Source: Streptomyces sp. NP160 (lineage in GTDB: Bacteria; Actinomycetota; Actinomycetes; Actinomycetales; Quadrisphaeraceae). Taken from it: a stretch of DNA of 64,000 nucleotides. The notes below the pieces were generated by a model. That model saw only the letters and a list, made by a program, of their open reading frames with translations, was not told where the DNA came from and did not search any database. This document shows, in pieces, positions 34,726 through 44,098 of the stretch; positions within the stretch are counted from its first letter, which is position 1, and every line of letters begins with the position of its first letter. Location of the stretch: assembly GCF_006335115.1 (NCBI RefSeq), contig NZ_VDMJ01000037.1, positions 1 through 64,000 of the forward strand. The letters run 5' to 3'. The translations under genes and the position numbers were made by a program.

Positions 34726-36978
34726 TCAGGCCAGGCCGAGCACGTCCAGCGCCCACGCGTCCTCGAACGCCCGCTCGCGCCACGCCTCGTAGCGGCCCGA
34801 CCGGCCGCCGTGCCCACCGTCGACCTCGGTCTTCAGCAGCACGCCGGGGGCGCCGTCGGGGGCCTGGGCCCGCATCCGCGCCACTCACTTGAACGGCTCC
34901 ACGTAGAGCACGCGCGTGTCGTGCAGGCTGGTGGTGACCAGCAGCTGCGGCCACGTCGGTGACCCCGGCCCGCCGTCGGCGGCCGACGGCAGGTTCTCCG
35001 TGGGGGCGTAGCCCTTGATCAGCGCGTACGCCTCGGGGTCGCGGATCGGGTCGCCCCACTCCTCCTGCTCGGGCACGGTCAGCGGCAGCGACTCGTCGAG
35101 CATCGTCGTGAGGGGGTCGACGAAGGGCACCGCGGCCAGCACCCCGGCGAACAGCTGGGGCGCGAGGTTCAGCGCCGCACCGACGAGCAGCCCACCCGCT
35201 GAGCCGCCGGAGGCGACCAGCCGCGCCGGGTCGACGAAGCGCTCGCGGCCCAGGTGCTCGGCGGCCGCGACGAAGTCGGTGAAGGTGTTGCGCTTGCGGG
35301 CCAGGCGCCCGTCCTCGTACCAGCGCCGCCCCAGCTCGCCGCCGCCGCGCACGTGCGCCACGGCGAAGACCACGCCGCGGTCCAGCAGCGACAGCCGCGG
35401 CACGGAGAACCACGGGTCGAGGCTGACCTCGTAGCTGCCGTAGCCGTACAGGTACCCCGGGGCGGTCCCGTCGACGGCGACGTCGGCGCGGCGCACCACC
35501 GACAGCGGCACCCGCACACCGTCGGGGGCGGTGGCCCAGGTGCGCTCCTCGACGTAGGCCGAGGCGTCGTACCCGCCGCGCACCGGCGTCTCGCGCCGCA
35601 GCACCAGCTGCCCGTCGCGCTCACCGGCGGACAGGTCGAGGTCGACCACGCGCACCGGCGTGGTGAAGGACGTCTGCTGCAGCCGCAGCAGCGGCGCCTC
35701 GAAGGAGGGGTTGCCCGCCAGCACCGAGGAGGCGAGGGCCGTGGGCACCGGCACCTCCTCCGGCGCGCCCAGCACGCCGTCTCGCCCGACCCTGAGGACG
35801 GCGACGCGCGGCAGCGCCTCGCGCCGCCACGAGACCGCCACGTGACCGGCGAAGGCGTCGACGTCCTCCAGCCGGCGCCCGGGCTCGTGGCCGATGACGG
35901 TGGTCCACCGCTGGTGGGCGGTCGCCGGGTCGGCGGACCCGTCCAGCACGCCGTCGGCGTCCAGCAGGGCCAGGGCGAAGTCGGGGGCGTCGTCGTCGTG
36001 GAGCACCAGCAGCACGTCGCGTCCGCCGCTGCCGGCGGGCAGCACCGCGTGGTCGACGGAGTACTCCACGCCGTCGCGCCGCCCCGCCACCGACACCGGC
36101 ACCTCGCCGGGGGCGCGGTCCGGTCCACCGGCGTCGAGCAGCCAGACCTCGGAGGTGTTCTTCGACCCCGCCGAGAGCACGAGGAAGCGCCCCGAGCGGG
36201 TGCGCCCGACGCCCAGCCAGTAGCGCTCGTCGTCCTCGCGCAGCACCACGGCGTCCCCGGTGCCGTCCGGTGCGCTCTCGCCGAGCACGTGCCGGCGCAC
36301 CTCGAAGGGGCGCCAGGCCTCGTCGACCACGGAGTACAGCAGCGTGCGGGAGTCCGAGGCCCAGGTGGCCCCGTGCCCCAGGCCGGCGACGGCGACCTCG
36401 AGGTCCGCACCCGTGACGAGGTCGCGCACGCGCAGCGTGAAGCGCTCGTCGCCGGTGGTGTCCGCCGACCAGGCCAGCAGCTGCCCGTCAGGGCTCACCG
36501 AGGCGGCCCCCAGGGCGAAGAAGGCGGCGTCGCCCGCCTCGACGTTGCCGTCCAGCAGCACCTGCTCCCCGGGCAGCGCGGAGCCGTCCCCGGGCAGCGC
36601 CGGCGGCTCCCAGCCCTCCGGGGAGCCGGCGGGCGCCTCGGCCCGCACCCGGCAGATGAGCCCGTACTGCTGGCCCTCCACCGTGCGCCGGTAGTACCAC
36701 CACGCGCCGTCGCGGGAGGGCACGGACAGGTCGCTCTCCTGCGTGCGGGAGCGCACCTCCTCGAACAGCTGCTCGCGCAGCTGCTCCAGGTGCGCGGTGC
36801 GCGCCGCGGCCCACGCGTTCTCGGCGTCGACCAGCTCGCGGACGGCCGGGTCCTCGGCGTCGCGCAGCCACTCGTGCTCGTCGACGACGACGTCACCGTG
36901 GTTCACCCGCTCCACGCGCTCCCGGCGCGCCACCGGCGGGTGCTGCGGGGCGGTCGTCACGTCGGCGGCGCTGCTCAC
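34726..36978 (-). pseudogene. ptrB: Oligopeptidase B (S9 family), one in-frame stop
   Basis: The frame from ATG 36978 encodes 697 residues of an S9A prolyl oligopeptidase/oligopeptidase B: N-terminal propeller (RRERVERVNHGDVVVDEHEW), then the hydrolase domain with nucleophile Ser in VASGGSAGGLLVGAA and Asp in TSLHDTRVLYVEPFK. A TGA at 34885-34887 stops it there. In the same frame the gene goes on: VARMRAQAPDGAPGVLLKTE, then GGHGGRSGRYEAWRE with the catalytic His, to a stop at 34726. Relatives have Trp (TGG) at the stop position. The product lacks the catalytic His unless the stop is read through or is an error. Confidence 0.85.
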
Positions 36979-37012
36979 GCGCCCGACCCTACGGCGCCGG
37001 CCGTGCCGCGGA

Positions 37013-39385
37013 TCAGCCCCCGGGCACCCAGCCGACGGCGAGGACGGTGGTGTCGTCGGCGCGGGCGGACACCGAGCGCATCAGCTGGTCGCACAGGGCG
37101 TCCAGCGATCCGGCGCTGCTGCTGGCCGTGGTGATCACGCGCTGCAGCCGCTCGGCCCACTCCGAGCGGCGCTCCTCCACGAGCCCGTCGGAGTACAGCA
37201 GCAGCGCACCGCCGGGCTCCAGCGCCACCTCCGCGGCAGTGTACTCGACCTCGTCGATCAGGCCGACCGCCGGTCCGCGCAGGCCGTCGTCGACGAGCTG
37301 CGCGGCGCCGTCCCCGGCGCGCACCACCAGCGGGGGGTGCCCGGCGTTGGCGACCCGCGCCCGTCCCGTGGCCGGGTCGACCACCACGACGACGGCGGTG
37401 GCGAGCTCACCGGTCAGCAGCCGGGTGACCAGCTCGTTGAGGCGCTCCAGCGCCTGCCCGGGGTCCCGCGTGGCCAGCACGTAGGCGCGCAGCGCGTTGC
37501 GCATCTGCGCGCTGATGGCCGACGCGGCCAGCCCGTGGCCGGCGACGTCGCCGAGCACCACCGCGGTGCAGCCGTCGGACAGCGGGACGATGTCGTACCA
37601 GTCCCCGCCGACCACGTCGTCGCTGTGGGGCACGTAGCGCACGGCGAGGTCGAGCCCGGGGACGTCGGGCAGCTTCTCCAGCAGCAGCGTCTGCTGCAGC
37701 GCCGTGGCGAGCCGGTTGGTCCGCTCCACCTCGCGCAGCATCGAGTCGGACAGGTGCTGGGCGAAGCCGAGGGCGGCCTCCACCTCGTGAGGGGCCCACG
37801 CCACGGCGGTCAGCCGCTTGGTCTCGCTCCACGCCTCGAAGGAGTGCCGCGGGCTCAGCCGCAGGCCCCCGCCGCCGTCGTCGTCGAGGACCACCTTGCT
37901 CGAGCGCGGGTCGCCGCCCCAGGTGACCTCCTGCAGCACCTCCGGGCGGAACCAGGCGACCAGGTCGCCCGGCTGGCCGCCGGACACGGGAGCGGCGAGC
38001 ACTCCGCTGGCCACCTCCCAGACCTCCCGGGCGTCGACCCCGCCGGCTGCTGCGACGTCACCGCCCGCGCCGCCCGCGCCGCCGGCGCCGACGACGCCGG
38101 GGGCCGCGGCGGCGAGCGACGAGGTCACCAGCGGCTCGTCGGACAGGAGCGCGGACAGGGCGGTGACCACCGACGGCGGCGGGGCGGCGCCCAGCAGGCG
38201 CAGCTCGCCGTGCACGCGCAGCGCGGCGCCGCCGCAGGGCACGAGGTCGGCGATGGTCACCGACTCCCGGGTCAGGGCCTCCAGCGGCAGGTCGGGGGTG
38301 GCGGCGAGCAGCTCGGTGAGCCGGGCGCGCACGCGCGCGGCGGCCACGACGTCCTGGTCGGCCTCGCGGCCCACCACCACCGGCAGCAGCAGCGAGGCCG
38401 TGCGGCCCAGGAACTCGGCGGCGGTGCGCACCGGGACGCTCGGGCGGTGGGGGCCGGCGTAGTGGTGGCAGGCGATTAGGCCCCACAGCCGGTCGCCGTG
38501 CATCAGGGAGATCGACATGGACGCCGCGACGCCCATGTTGCGCAGGTACTGCAGGTGGACGGGGGAGACGCTGCGCAGCACCGCCAGCGACAGGTCGAGC
38601 GGCGCCCCCGTCGGCTGCGCCGGCTCCAGCGGGACCGGGAGGTAGGTGGCGGTGGGGATGATCCGCAGCCACTGGCGGGCGTACAGCGCCCTGGCCTGCG
38701 CAGGGATGTCGGACGCGGGGTAGCGCAGCCCGAGGAAGGGCTCGAGGTCCTCGCGGCGGTCCTCGGCGAGCACCTCGCCGTTCCACTCCTCGTCGAAGCG
38801 GTAGACCATCACCCGGTCGAAGCCGGTCAGGTGCCTCACCCCGGTGGCCAGGCCCTCGGCGAGGTCCAGCACGCTGCCGGCGTCCTGCAGCCGGCGCAGC
38901 ACGGTCGGGAGCTGCAGGTGCCAGGGCCTCGCGGACCCCTCGTCACCGGCGGCCGGCTCGAGCTCGAGGACGACCACGGCGGCTGCGCCGGCCTGGTCGG
39001 GGACCCGGTGGGCGACCGCGTGGTGGCGGCGGCCGGACCCGGGCGGCAGCTCCACGGGCTCGGTGGTGGTGGCCTGGTCGTCCTCACCAGCGGCCACGGC
39101 CGCCACGAGGGACGCGAGCTGGGGCGACAGGTCCGGCAGGCGCGCACCGGCCGCGGCTGCCGGGCCGAGGGCGGCCGCGGAGCCCGCGGACGCCGACAGC
39201 ACCGGGAGGCCCGCGGAGGCGGAGCCCACCACCAGCAGGTGGCCGTGCGGCTGCACGGACCCCGGCACGCGGATCGGCTCGTCGGCGCAGGCGGCCGCTG
39301 CGGCGGCCAGCGCGGCGTCGCCGTCGAACGGGTCCACCGACGGGGGCGGCGCTGCGGCGGTGGACGAGGGCCGCGAGGGTTGCAC
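37013..39385 (-). CDS. Bacteriophytochrome with C-terminal PP2C (SpoIIE) phosphatase
   Basis: A 790-residue photoreceptor. PAS-like start with the chromophore-attachment Cys 33 before DEPIRVPGSVQPHGHLL; GAF domain with RYPASDIPAQAR (Asp 226), LRNMGVAASMSISL and WGLIACHHY (His 308); PHY tongue motif PRHSFEAWSE. The last 200 residues are a SpoIIE phosphatase: GGDWYDIVPL at 593, GDVAGHGLAAS, NAGHPPL and LLYSDGLVE, with the metal-binding Asp residues in place. Red/far-red light sensed through biliverdin probably sets phosphatase activity on a STAS antagonist. It is divergent from an anti-sigma-type ATPase gene. No heme oxygenase is in the window. Confidence 0.93.
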   Translation of the reverse strand: MQPSRPSSTAAAPPPSVDPFDGDAALAAAAAACADEPIRVPGSVQPHGHLLVVGSASAGLPVLSASAGSAAALGPAAAAGARLPDLSPQLASLVAAVAAGEDDQATTTEPVELPPGSGRRHHAVAHRVPDQAGAAAVVVLELEPAAGDEGSARPWHLQLPTVLRRLQDAGSVLDLAEGLATGVRHLTGFDRVMVYRFDEEWNGEVLAEDRREDLEPFLGLRYPASDIPAQARALYARQWLRIIPTATYLPVPLEPAQPTGAPLDLSLAVLRSVSPVHLQYLRNMGVAASMSISLMHGDRLWGLIACHHYAGPHRPSVPVRTAAEFLGRTASLLLPVVVGREADQDVVAAARVRARLTELLAATPDLPLEALTRESVTIADLVPCGGAALRVHGELRLLGAAPPPSVVTALSALLSDEPLVTSSLAAAAPGVVGAGGAGGAGGDVAAAGGVDAREVWEVASGVLAAPVSGGQPGDLVAWFRPEVLQEVTWGGDPRSSKVVLDDDGGGGLRLSPRHSFEAWSETKRLTAVAWAPHEVEAALGFAQHLSDSMLREVERTNRLATALQQTLLLEKLPDVPGLDLAVRYVPHSDDVVGGDWYDIVPLSDGCTAVVLGDVAGHGLAASAISAQMRNALRAYVLATRDPGQALERLNELVTRLLTGELATAVVVVVDPATGRARVANAGHPPLVVRAGDGAAQLVDDGLRGPAVGLIDEVEYTAAEVALEPGGALLLYSDGLVEERRSEWAERLQRVITTASSSAGSLDALCDQLMRSVSARADDTTVLAVGWVPGG

Positions 39386-39541
39386 GGAGCTCCAGCTGTC
39401 GAGGGCGGGTCGTGCGAAGAGGGTCTCCGTCAGGTCACGATGAGGACCGGGGACGGATCACCACGTGTGCGCTCGGCCGTCGCGGGTAGGTCCGTGCCAT
39501 CATCGCACCGCTGCTGCGCCACCCGCCGACTTGGAGGTCCC

Positions 39542-40012
39542 GTGCACCTCAGCTACGGGCTCCGGCTCCCCACGGACGTGCGCCACGTCCCGGTGGTCCG
39601 GCACCTGGCCACCGCCACGCTCACCGAGCTGGGGGTGAGCCCGTCGAGCATCGACGACATCGCCCTCGCCGTGACCGAGGCCTGCAGCAACGTGGTCCAG
39701 CACGCGGGCTCCGGGGCGGACTTCGAGGTCCGCGTCAGCGTGGAGGGCGAGTGGTGCCGCATCGAGGTGGTCGACGGCGGCGGCGGGTTCGACCCGGCGC
39801 GCGCGGCCGCCGAGGTGCTCGCCGAGGGGCCCAGCAGCGACCTCACGCACGGCCGGGGCCTGGGGCTCATGCGCATCCTCGTGGACCAGCTGCACTTCGT
39901 TCCGGGGGAGAGCGGCACCACGGTGGTGCTGGTCAAGCACCTGCAGCTGCTGCCCGGGTCGGTGCTGGCGGCGGCGCTCCGGATGGGGCAGGACGCGCGA
40001 GAGGGCGCCTGA
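39542..40012 (+). CDS. Anti-sigma-factor-type ATPase (RsbW-like GHKL)
   Basis: A 156-residue serine-kinase-fold ATPase. The N box is VTEACSNVVQHAG, G1 VVDGGGGFDP and G2 GRGLGLMRILVD, all in family order. RsbW-like proteins bind a sigma factor or phosphorylate a STAS antagonist. GTG at 39542 follows GGAGG at five bases. It is divergent from the phytochrome-phosphatase gene, 156 bases away. Its own sigma factor is not in the window. The tail, about 25 residues past G2, is short and helical. Confidence 0.9.
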   Translation: MHLSYGLRLPTDVRHVPVVRHLATATLTELGVSPSSIDDIALAVTEACSNVVQHAGSGADFEVRVSVEGEWCRIEVVDGGGGFDPARAAAEVLAEGPSSDLTHGRGLGLMRILVDQLHFVPGESGTTVVLVKHLQLLPGSVLAAALRMGQDAREGA

Positions 40013-40034
40013 GGCCTCGGCCCCGGGCGCCCTC
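40001..40034 (+). terminator. Terminator-like stem at the end of the anti-sigma gene
   Basis: GAGGGCGCC (40001-40009) and GGCGCCCTC (40026-40034) form a perfect 9-bp stem. The left arm includes the last codons of the gene, so the stem starts at the stop codon. It lies between this gene and the converging OsmC gene and may serve both. Confidence 0.5.
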
Positions 40035-40065
40035 CGGCGTCGGACGACGTGCTGAGCCGCTGGGC

Positions 40066-40509
40066 TCAGGACTCCAGCGAGGCGTCGAGCGTGATCTCCA
40101 CGCCGGTCAGCGCCTTGCTGATCGGGCAGCCGGCCTTGGCGTCGGCGGCGGCCTTCTGGAAGCCGGCCTCGTCGAGGCCCTCGACCTCGCCGACCACGGT
40201 CAGCTTGATGCCGGTGAGCTTGAAGCCGCCGTTCGCGGAGTCCGGGCCGAGGGAGACGTCGGCCTTGACCTCGAGGGACTGCGGGGTGCCGCCGGCCTGG
40301 GCGATGAGGGCGGACAGCTGCATGGCGAAGCAGGAGGAGTGCGCCGCAGCGACGAGCTCCTCGGGGCTGGTGGTGCCGTCGGCGTCGTCAGCGGCGCGCT
40401 TGGGGAAGGACACGGTGTAGGTGCCGACGCCGGAGCTGGTGAGCTCGACCTGGCCGGAGCCCTGCTCCAGGGTGCCGTTCCAGGCGGTGCGCGCGGTGCG
40501 GGTGGGCAT
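40066..40509 (-). CDS. OsmC/Ohr family peroxiredoxin
   Basis: A 147-residue OsmC-type protein. The two redox Cys are in AAHSSCFAMQLS and AGCPISKALTG, spaced as in OsmC/YhfA-type proteins, which reduce organic hydroperoxides with help of a dithiol. ATG at 40509; GGAGAC precedes it. Upstream (40580-40610) is an AT-rich patch with ACAACATATCGTGCACGAC, a possible promoter or operator region. Monocistronic. Confidence 0.9.
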   Translation of the reverse strand: MPTRTARTAWNGTLEQGSGQVELTSSGVGTYTVSFPKRAADDADGTTSPEELVAAAHSSCFAMQLSALIAQAGGTPQSLEVKADVSLGPDSANGGFKLTGIKLTVVGEVEGLDEAGFQKAAADAKAGCPISKALTGVEITLDASLES

Positions 40510-40623
40510 CTCGTCTCCTCGTGTCTCGACGTGTCGCCCGCGCGCACCGGACGAGCCGGGCGCGCGGGCTGGTGCTTACCGGCAACAACATATCGTGCAC
40601 GACAGGTGTTCCCCGTCGGCGGG

Positions 40624-41625
40624 TCAGCCGGCGATCTCCACCCTGCCCGGTGGCAGCACCGCGTGCACGCCGTGGACGCCGCCGTTGACCACCTGGGTCA
40701 CCCGCAGGTCCACGGCGGCCGACGCCAGCGCCAGCGCCCGCTGCCGCGAGAGGGCGTGGCGCGAGCACAGCAGGTCCACCACGCCGCCGAGCGCGTCGGC
40801 GGCCGCCTCGTCCAGGGAGGTGCCGGTGCCGAAGACGACGACGCCGGCCGGCGTGCTCGCCCACGGACGTAGCCCCGGCAGCGCCGCGGCGAGGTCGACG
40901 GCGGGGTCGGCGGCGTCCTCGCGGCCGTGCAGCACCAGCTGGAGCTCCAGGACCTCCAGCGGGCACTCCAGCGCCACGCCGGCCACCTCGCCGTCGCCCT
41001 GCGCGGCGTGCCCGTCCCCGAAGGACAGCAGCGCCCCGGGCACCTCCACCGGCAGGAAGAGCGCCGAGCCCGCCACCAGCTCGCGGCAGTCGAGGTTGCC
41101 TCCGGTGCGTCGCGGCGGGACGGTCGAGCGCGGTCCGGCGCCCGCGGGGACGGCCGGGCAGGTGCCCACCAGCCCGGGGAAGGCCCGCACCGCCACGACG
41201 TCGCCGAACTGGTCGACGGCGCGGGTGCGCTCGTCGTCGAGCTGCCACACGAGCACCTCACGTGGCAGCGCGTCGACGCCGGCGGCGCGGTCGGCGAAGG
41301 TCTCCCGCGACCCCGCCCCCGTCAGCGCCCACGCCCCGGGCCGCACGTCGAGCACGCGGACCTCCAGCACGTCGCCCGGGCGCGCGCCGCGCACCGCCAC
41401 GGGTCCCGTCAGCGCGTGGCCGGGGTCGAGCACGGGGTCGTGCCCGGGCCAGCCCATCAGCTCCCCGGAGGACAGGGCCTGCGGCGGCTGCTCGGGCGCG
41501 TGCCAGCCCGAGTCGAGCGCCGACGCCACGAGGACGTCGCCGTCGTCGACCACCAGGGCCGCCGGCAGCGACGGGTCGAAGCGTCCGTGCAGCGTCCCCC
41601 CGCCCGGGGCGAGGCGGTGCCTCAC
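40624..41625 (-). CDS. Acetamidase/formamidase family protein, second copy
   Basis: A 333-residue FmdA/AmdA family member. Marks: LTGPVAVRGARPGDVLEVRV, TGGNLDCRELVAGSALFLPV and LLSFGDGHAAQGDGE, the family's metal and active-site region. It differs clearly from the protein at 13.3 kb, so it is an old paralogue or separate acquisition. GTG start at 41625 overlaps the nitroreductase stop by four bases, so the two are translated together. It probably hydrolyses a short amide. Confidence 0.88.
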   Translation of the reverse strand: MRHRLAPGGGTLHGRFDPSLPAALVVDDGDVLVASALDSGWHAPEQPPQALSSGELMGWPGHDPVLDPGHALTGPVAVRGARPGDVLEVRVLDVRPGAWALTGAGSRETFADRAAGVDALPREVLVWQLDDERTRAVDQFGDVVAVRAFPGLVGTCPAVPAGAGPRSTVPPRRTGGNLDCRELVAGSALFLPVEVPGALLSFGDGHAAQGDGEVAGVALECPLEVLELQLVLHGREDAADPAVDLAAALPGLRPWASTPAGVVVFGTGTSLDEAAADALGGVVDLLCSRHALSRQRALALASAAVDLRVTQVVNGGVHGVHAVLPPGRVEIAG

Positions 41626-42224
41626 GCCGAGGCGCCGCGCAGGGGGAGCAGCAGCTCGGACAGGGGCGCGCGGCTGCGCGCCAGCTCGCGGCTGCGGCTC
41701 TTCTCGTCCAGCGAGGCCAGGTCGCCCTGGCGGCCCACGGCCACCACCACCAGCGGCTCCACGCCGCCCGGCACCTCGAAGACCTCACGCACCCGGTCCA
41801 CCTCGAAGCCGCCCATGGTGTGCACCACCAGGCCGTCGGCCGCGGCCTGCACCGTGAGGTGCGCGACGGCCTGGCCGGCGTCGAGGTCGGCCCAGCGCAG
41901 GTCCTTCCCCTCCGGCGTGGTGCGCTCGGCGGCGACGAGGACCAGCGCGGAGGCCTTCGCGGCCCAGGCGGTGTTGAAGCCCATGAGCGTGCCGAACAGG
42001 GCGTCGTGCTCGGGGGTGCCGCGCAGGGCCAGCGCGAAGCGCCACGGCTGGGTGTTGCTGGCGCTGGGCGACCAGCGGGCCGCCTCCATCAGGCGCGCGG
42101 CGGTCTCGGCGTCGAGCACGTGCTCGGGGTCGAAGGCGCGGGTGCTCCAGCGCTCGGACAGGAGCGGGTGCACGTCCTGCGCGCCGGTGGGCGCCGCGGT
42201 GGTCGGCAGGGAGGTGGTGGTCAC
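41622..42224 (-). CDS. Nitroreductase family protein
   Basis: A 200-residue FMN-dependent nitroreductase. SERWSTRAFDPEHVLDAETA at residues 25-45 and AARWSPSASNTQPWRFA (FMN contact) are family signatures; VVAVGRQGDLASLDEKSRSR near the C-terminus fits the FMN-binding end. It reduces nitro groups or quinones with NAD(P)H. It heads a two-gene unit with the acetamidase-like gene, coupled by overlap. ATG/GTG at 42224; a GTGA-rich leader sits upstream. Confidence 0.9.
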   Translation of the reverse strand: MTTTSLPTTAAPTGAQDVHPLLSERWSTRAFDPEHVLDAETAARLMEAARWSPSASNTQPWRFALALRGTPEHDALFGTLMGFNTAWAAKASALVLVAAERTTPEGKDLRWADLDAGQAVAHLTVQAAADGLVVHTMGGFEVDRVREVFEVPGGVEPLVVVAVGRQGDLASLDEKSRSRELARSRAPLSELLLPLRGASA

Positions 42225-42238
42225 GTGACCGGTGAGCG

Positions 42239-42253
42239 ACGGGCGTCGCCCGT
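42239..42253. terminator. Short hairpin after the DUF1206 pair
   Basis: ACGGGC and GCCCGT around GTC form a perfect 6-bp stem with a three-base loop, 50 bases past the stop of the second DUF1206 gene and just upstream of the nitroreductase start. It is followed by TTTCTTCC on the plus strand, but the transcripts that need ending run the other way, so the call is weak. Confidence 0.3.
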
Positions 42254-42303
42254 TTCTTCCCGCCGCCGCGGCGCCACCGCGGCAGGTGCTCCGGACGGCG
42301 GGG

Positions 42304-43185
42304 TCACAGGTGCCCGAGCCGAGCCCTCACCACGGCGTACGCGCCGTACGCGGCGAAGCCCGCGCCCACGCAGCCCAGCAGCACCGACCCCGCCGGCAGC
42401 AGCAGCAGCGCCCGCAGCGCGGCGTCGAGCCCGCCCGCCTCGCGCGGGTCGTTGGTGACCGCCGCCACCACGAACAGCACGCCCACCACGCCCAGCGCCA
42501 GGCCCTTGGCGGAGTACCCGACCACCCCGGCGACGTCCACGCCCCGGCGCGCCGGCCCCTCGGGCAGGCGCAGGTCCTTCCGGAACCGCAGCCGCACCCC
42601 CTTGGCCACGTGGTAGAGCCCCACGCCCACCACGGCCAGGCCCGCCGCCGCCACCGCCGCGGTGCCGAGGAGGTTCTCCATGAGCTGCTCGGTGACGTCG
42701 TCGCTGGTGTCCTCGGTGTCGGTGTGGCCGCCGGCGGCGTACGTCACCGCCGTCACCACCACCGCGCTGTAGACCACCCCCTTGGCGAGGTCCTTCAGCC
42801 CCGCGGAGCGCTGGCGCCACCGCAGCTCCAGCGCCCCGTCCACCAGGTGCCACAGCGCCAGCGCCGCCAGCGCGGCGCTGGCGGCCCACAGCAGCACCTG
42901 CCCGCCGGGGGTCCCGGCCACGGCCGCCAGGGCGCCGCCCTGGTCGGCCGTGCCGCTGCGCACGCCCACCGCGAGGCGCACCGCGAGCGCCCCGATGAGC
43001 ACGTGCAGCAGGCCGGACAGGGCGTACCCCACGCGCGCCACCGGCTCCAGGTGCTCGCGGGCCGCGCGGGCGCCGTCCTCGACGTCGTCGGAGACCTCGC
43101 CGTCCCCGTCGCGGTCCAGCCAGGTGCGCAGCCGCCGCAGGAGGCCCTTCGCCTCGACGGCGGCCTGGGCCGCGGACGGGCTCAG
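42304..43185 (-). CDS. DUF1206 membrane protein (second of a tandem pair)
   Basis: A membrane protein of about 293 residues with three DUF1206 repeats; each begins VARVGYALSGLLHVLIGALA-like and has two helices. The frame has no ATG or GTG at the beginning. A CTG at 43185 would overlap the previous stop as CTGA, giving a 294-codon gene; the first GTG is much later, inside the first repeat. A charged EF-hand-like segment (DRDGDGEVSDD) lies near the start. The function is unknown. It is co-transcribed with the upstream paralogue. The start is uncertain. Confidence 0.75.
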   Translation of the reverse strand: MSPSAAQAAVEAKGLLRRLRTWLDRDGDGEVSDDVEDGARAAREHLEPVARVGYALSGLLHVLIGALAVRLAVGVRSGTADQGGALAAVAGTPGGQVLLWAASAALAALALWHLVDGALELRWRQRSAGLKDLAKGVVYSAVVVTAVTYAAGGHTDTEDTSDDVTEQLMENLLGTAAVAAAGLAVVGVGLYHVAKGVRLRFRKDLRLPEGPARRGVDVAGVVGYSAKGLALGVVGVLFVVAAVTNDPREAGGLDAALRALLLLPAGSVLLGCVGAGFAAYGAYAVVRARLGHL

Positions 43186-44042
43186 AGCTCGCCCCAGCGG
43201 GCGCGCACGAAGCACCAGACCCCGTACAGGGCGAAGCCCACGCCCACCGCCACCAGGAGGGCCACGCCGAAGGGCGCGCCCACCAGCGTCCGCATGGCGG
43301 CGTCGAGCCCACCGGCCTCGGAGGGGTCGCTGCGCACCGCCGCCACCACGAACAGCGCGCCGACCACCGCCAGCGCGACGCCCTCGGCCAGGTACCCGGC
43401 GCGGCCCGCCCACAGGGCGGCCCGGCCGGCCCGCCCCCGGGGGCCTGCGGACCGGCCACCGCGCAGGTCGTCCCGGACCTTGCGGGAGCACCCCTTGTAG
43501 ACGAGGTACCCGCCGACGCCGAGCACAGCCAGGCCCACCGCCCCCACGAGCAGCACTCCGCCGGGGGAGCCCATGAGGGCGGCCGTGACGTCGTCGGTGG
43601 CGGACTCCGACGACGACGACCCGCCGCGCGCGAAGGTCAGCGCCGTGCCCGCCAGCACCAGGTAGGTGACTCCCTTGCCCAGGCCCTTCGCGGCCTCCTG
43701 CGCGTCCTTGGCGCGGGCCTCGAGGGCGCCGTCGAGCAGCTGCCACAGCCCCAGCGCGGCCAGGGCGACCACCGCCGCCCACAGGGCGAACGCGCCGAAC
43801 GGGGTGCGGGCCACCTCGCCGAGGGCGCCGCTGGAGTCCGCGCTGCTTCCTGACCCGCCGCCCAGGGCGATGCGGACGGCGAGCACGCCGATGAGCACGT
43901 GCAGCACGCCGGAGACCACGAACCCGGCGCGCGCCACCGGCTCCAGGCGCTCGCGCGCCTGCCGGGCGCGGTGCTCGGCGTCCGCCCCGGCCCGCCGGCC
44001 GGCTGCGGCCGCCGGCTCTCGGGAGGGTGGCACAGCGCACAT
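43182..44042 (-). CDS. DUF1206 membrane protein (first of a tandem pair)
   Basis: A 286-residue membrane protein with three DUF1206 repeats (VARAGFVVSGVLHVLIGVLA; LGKGVTYLVLAGTALTFARG; AGYLAEGVALAVVGALFVVA), six helices in all. The family has no proven role. ATG at 44042 is used; a GTG at 44069 would add nine residues. Its paralogue follows with a four-base overlap, so the pair came from local duplication and is probably one operon. The two share the motif DPSEAGGLDAAMR / DPREAGGLDAALR. Confidence 0.85.
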   Translation of the reverse strand: MCAVPPSREPAAAAGRRAGADAEHRARQARERLEPVARAGFVVSGVLHVLIGVLAVRIALGGGSGSSADSSGALGEVARTPFGAFALWAAVVALAALGLWQLLDGALEARAKDAQEAAKGLGKGVTYLVLAGTALTFARGGSSSSESATDDVTAALMGSPGGVLLVGAVGLAVLGVGGYLVYKGCSRKVRDDLRGGRSAGPRGRAGRAALWAGRAGYLAEGVALAVVGALFVVAAVRSDPSEAGGLDAAMRTLVGAPFGVALLVAVGVGFALYGVWCFVRARWGEL

Positions 44043-44098
44043 GGTGGACCCGCAGACCTCCACCGGCACGCCGAGCGGAGGCGGTCGAGCGGTGCGCC

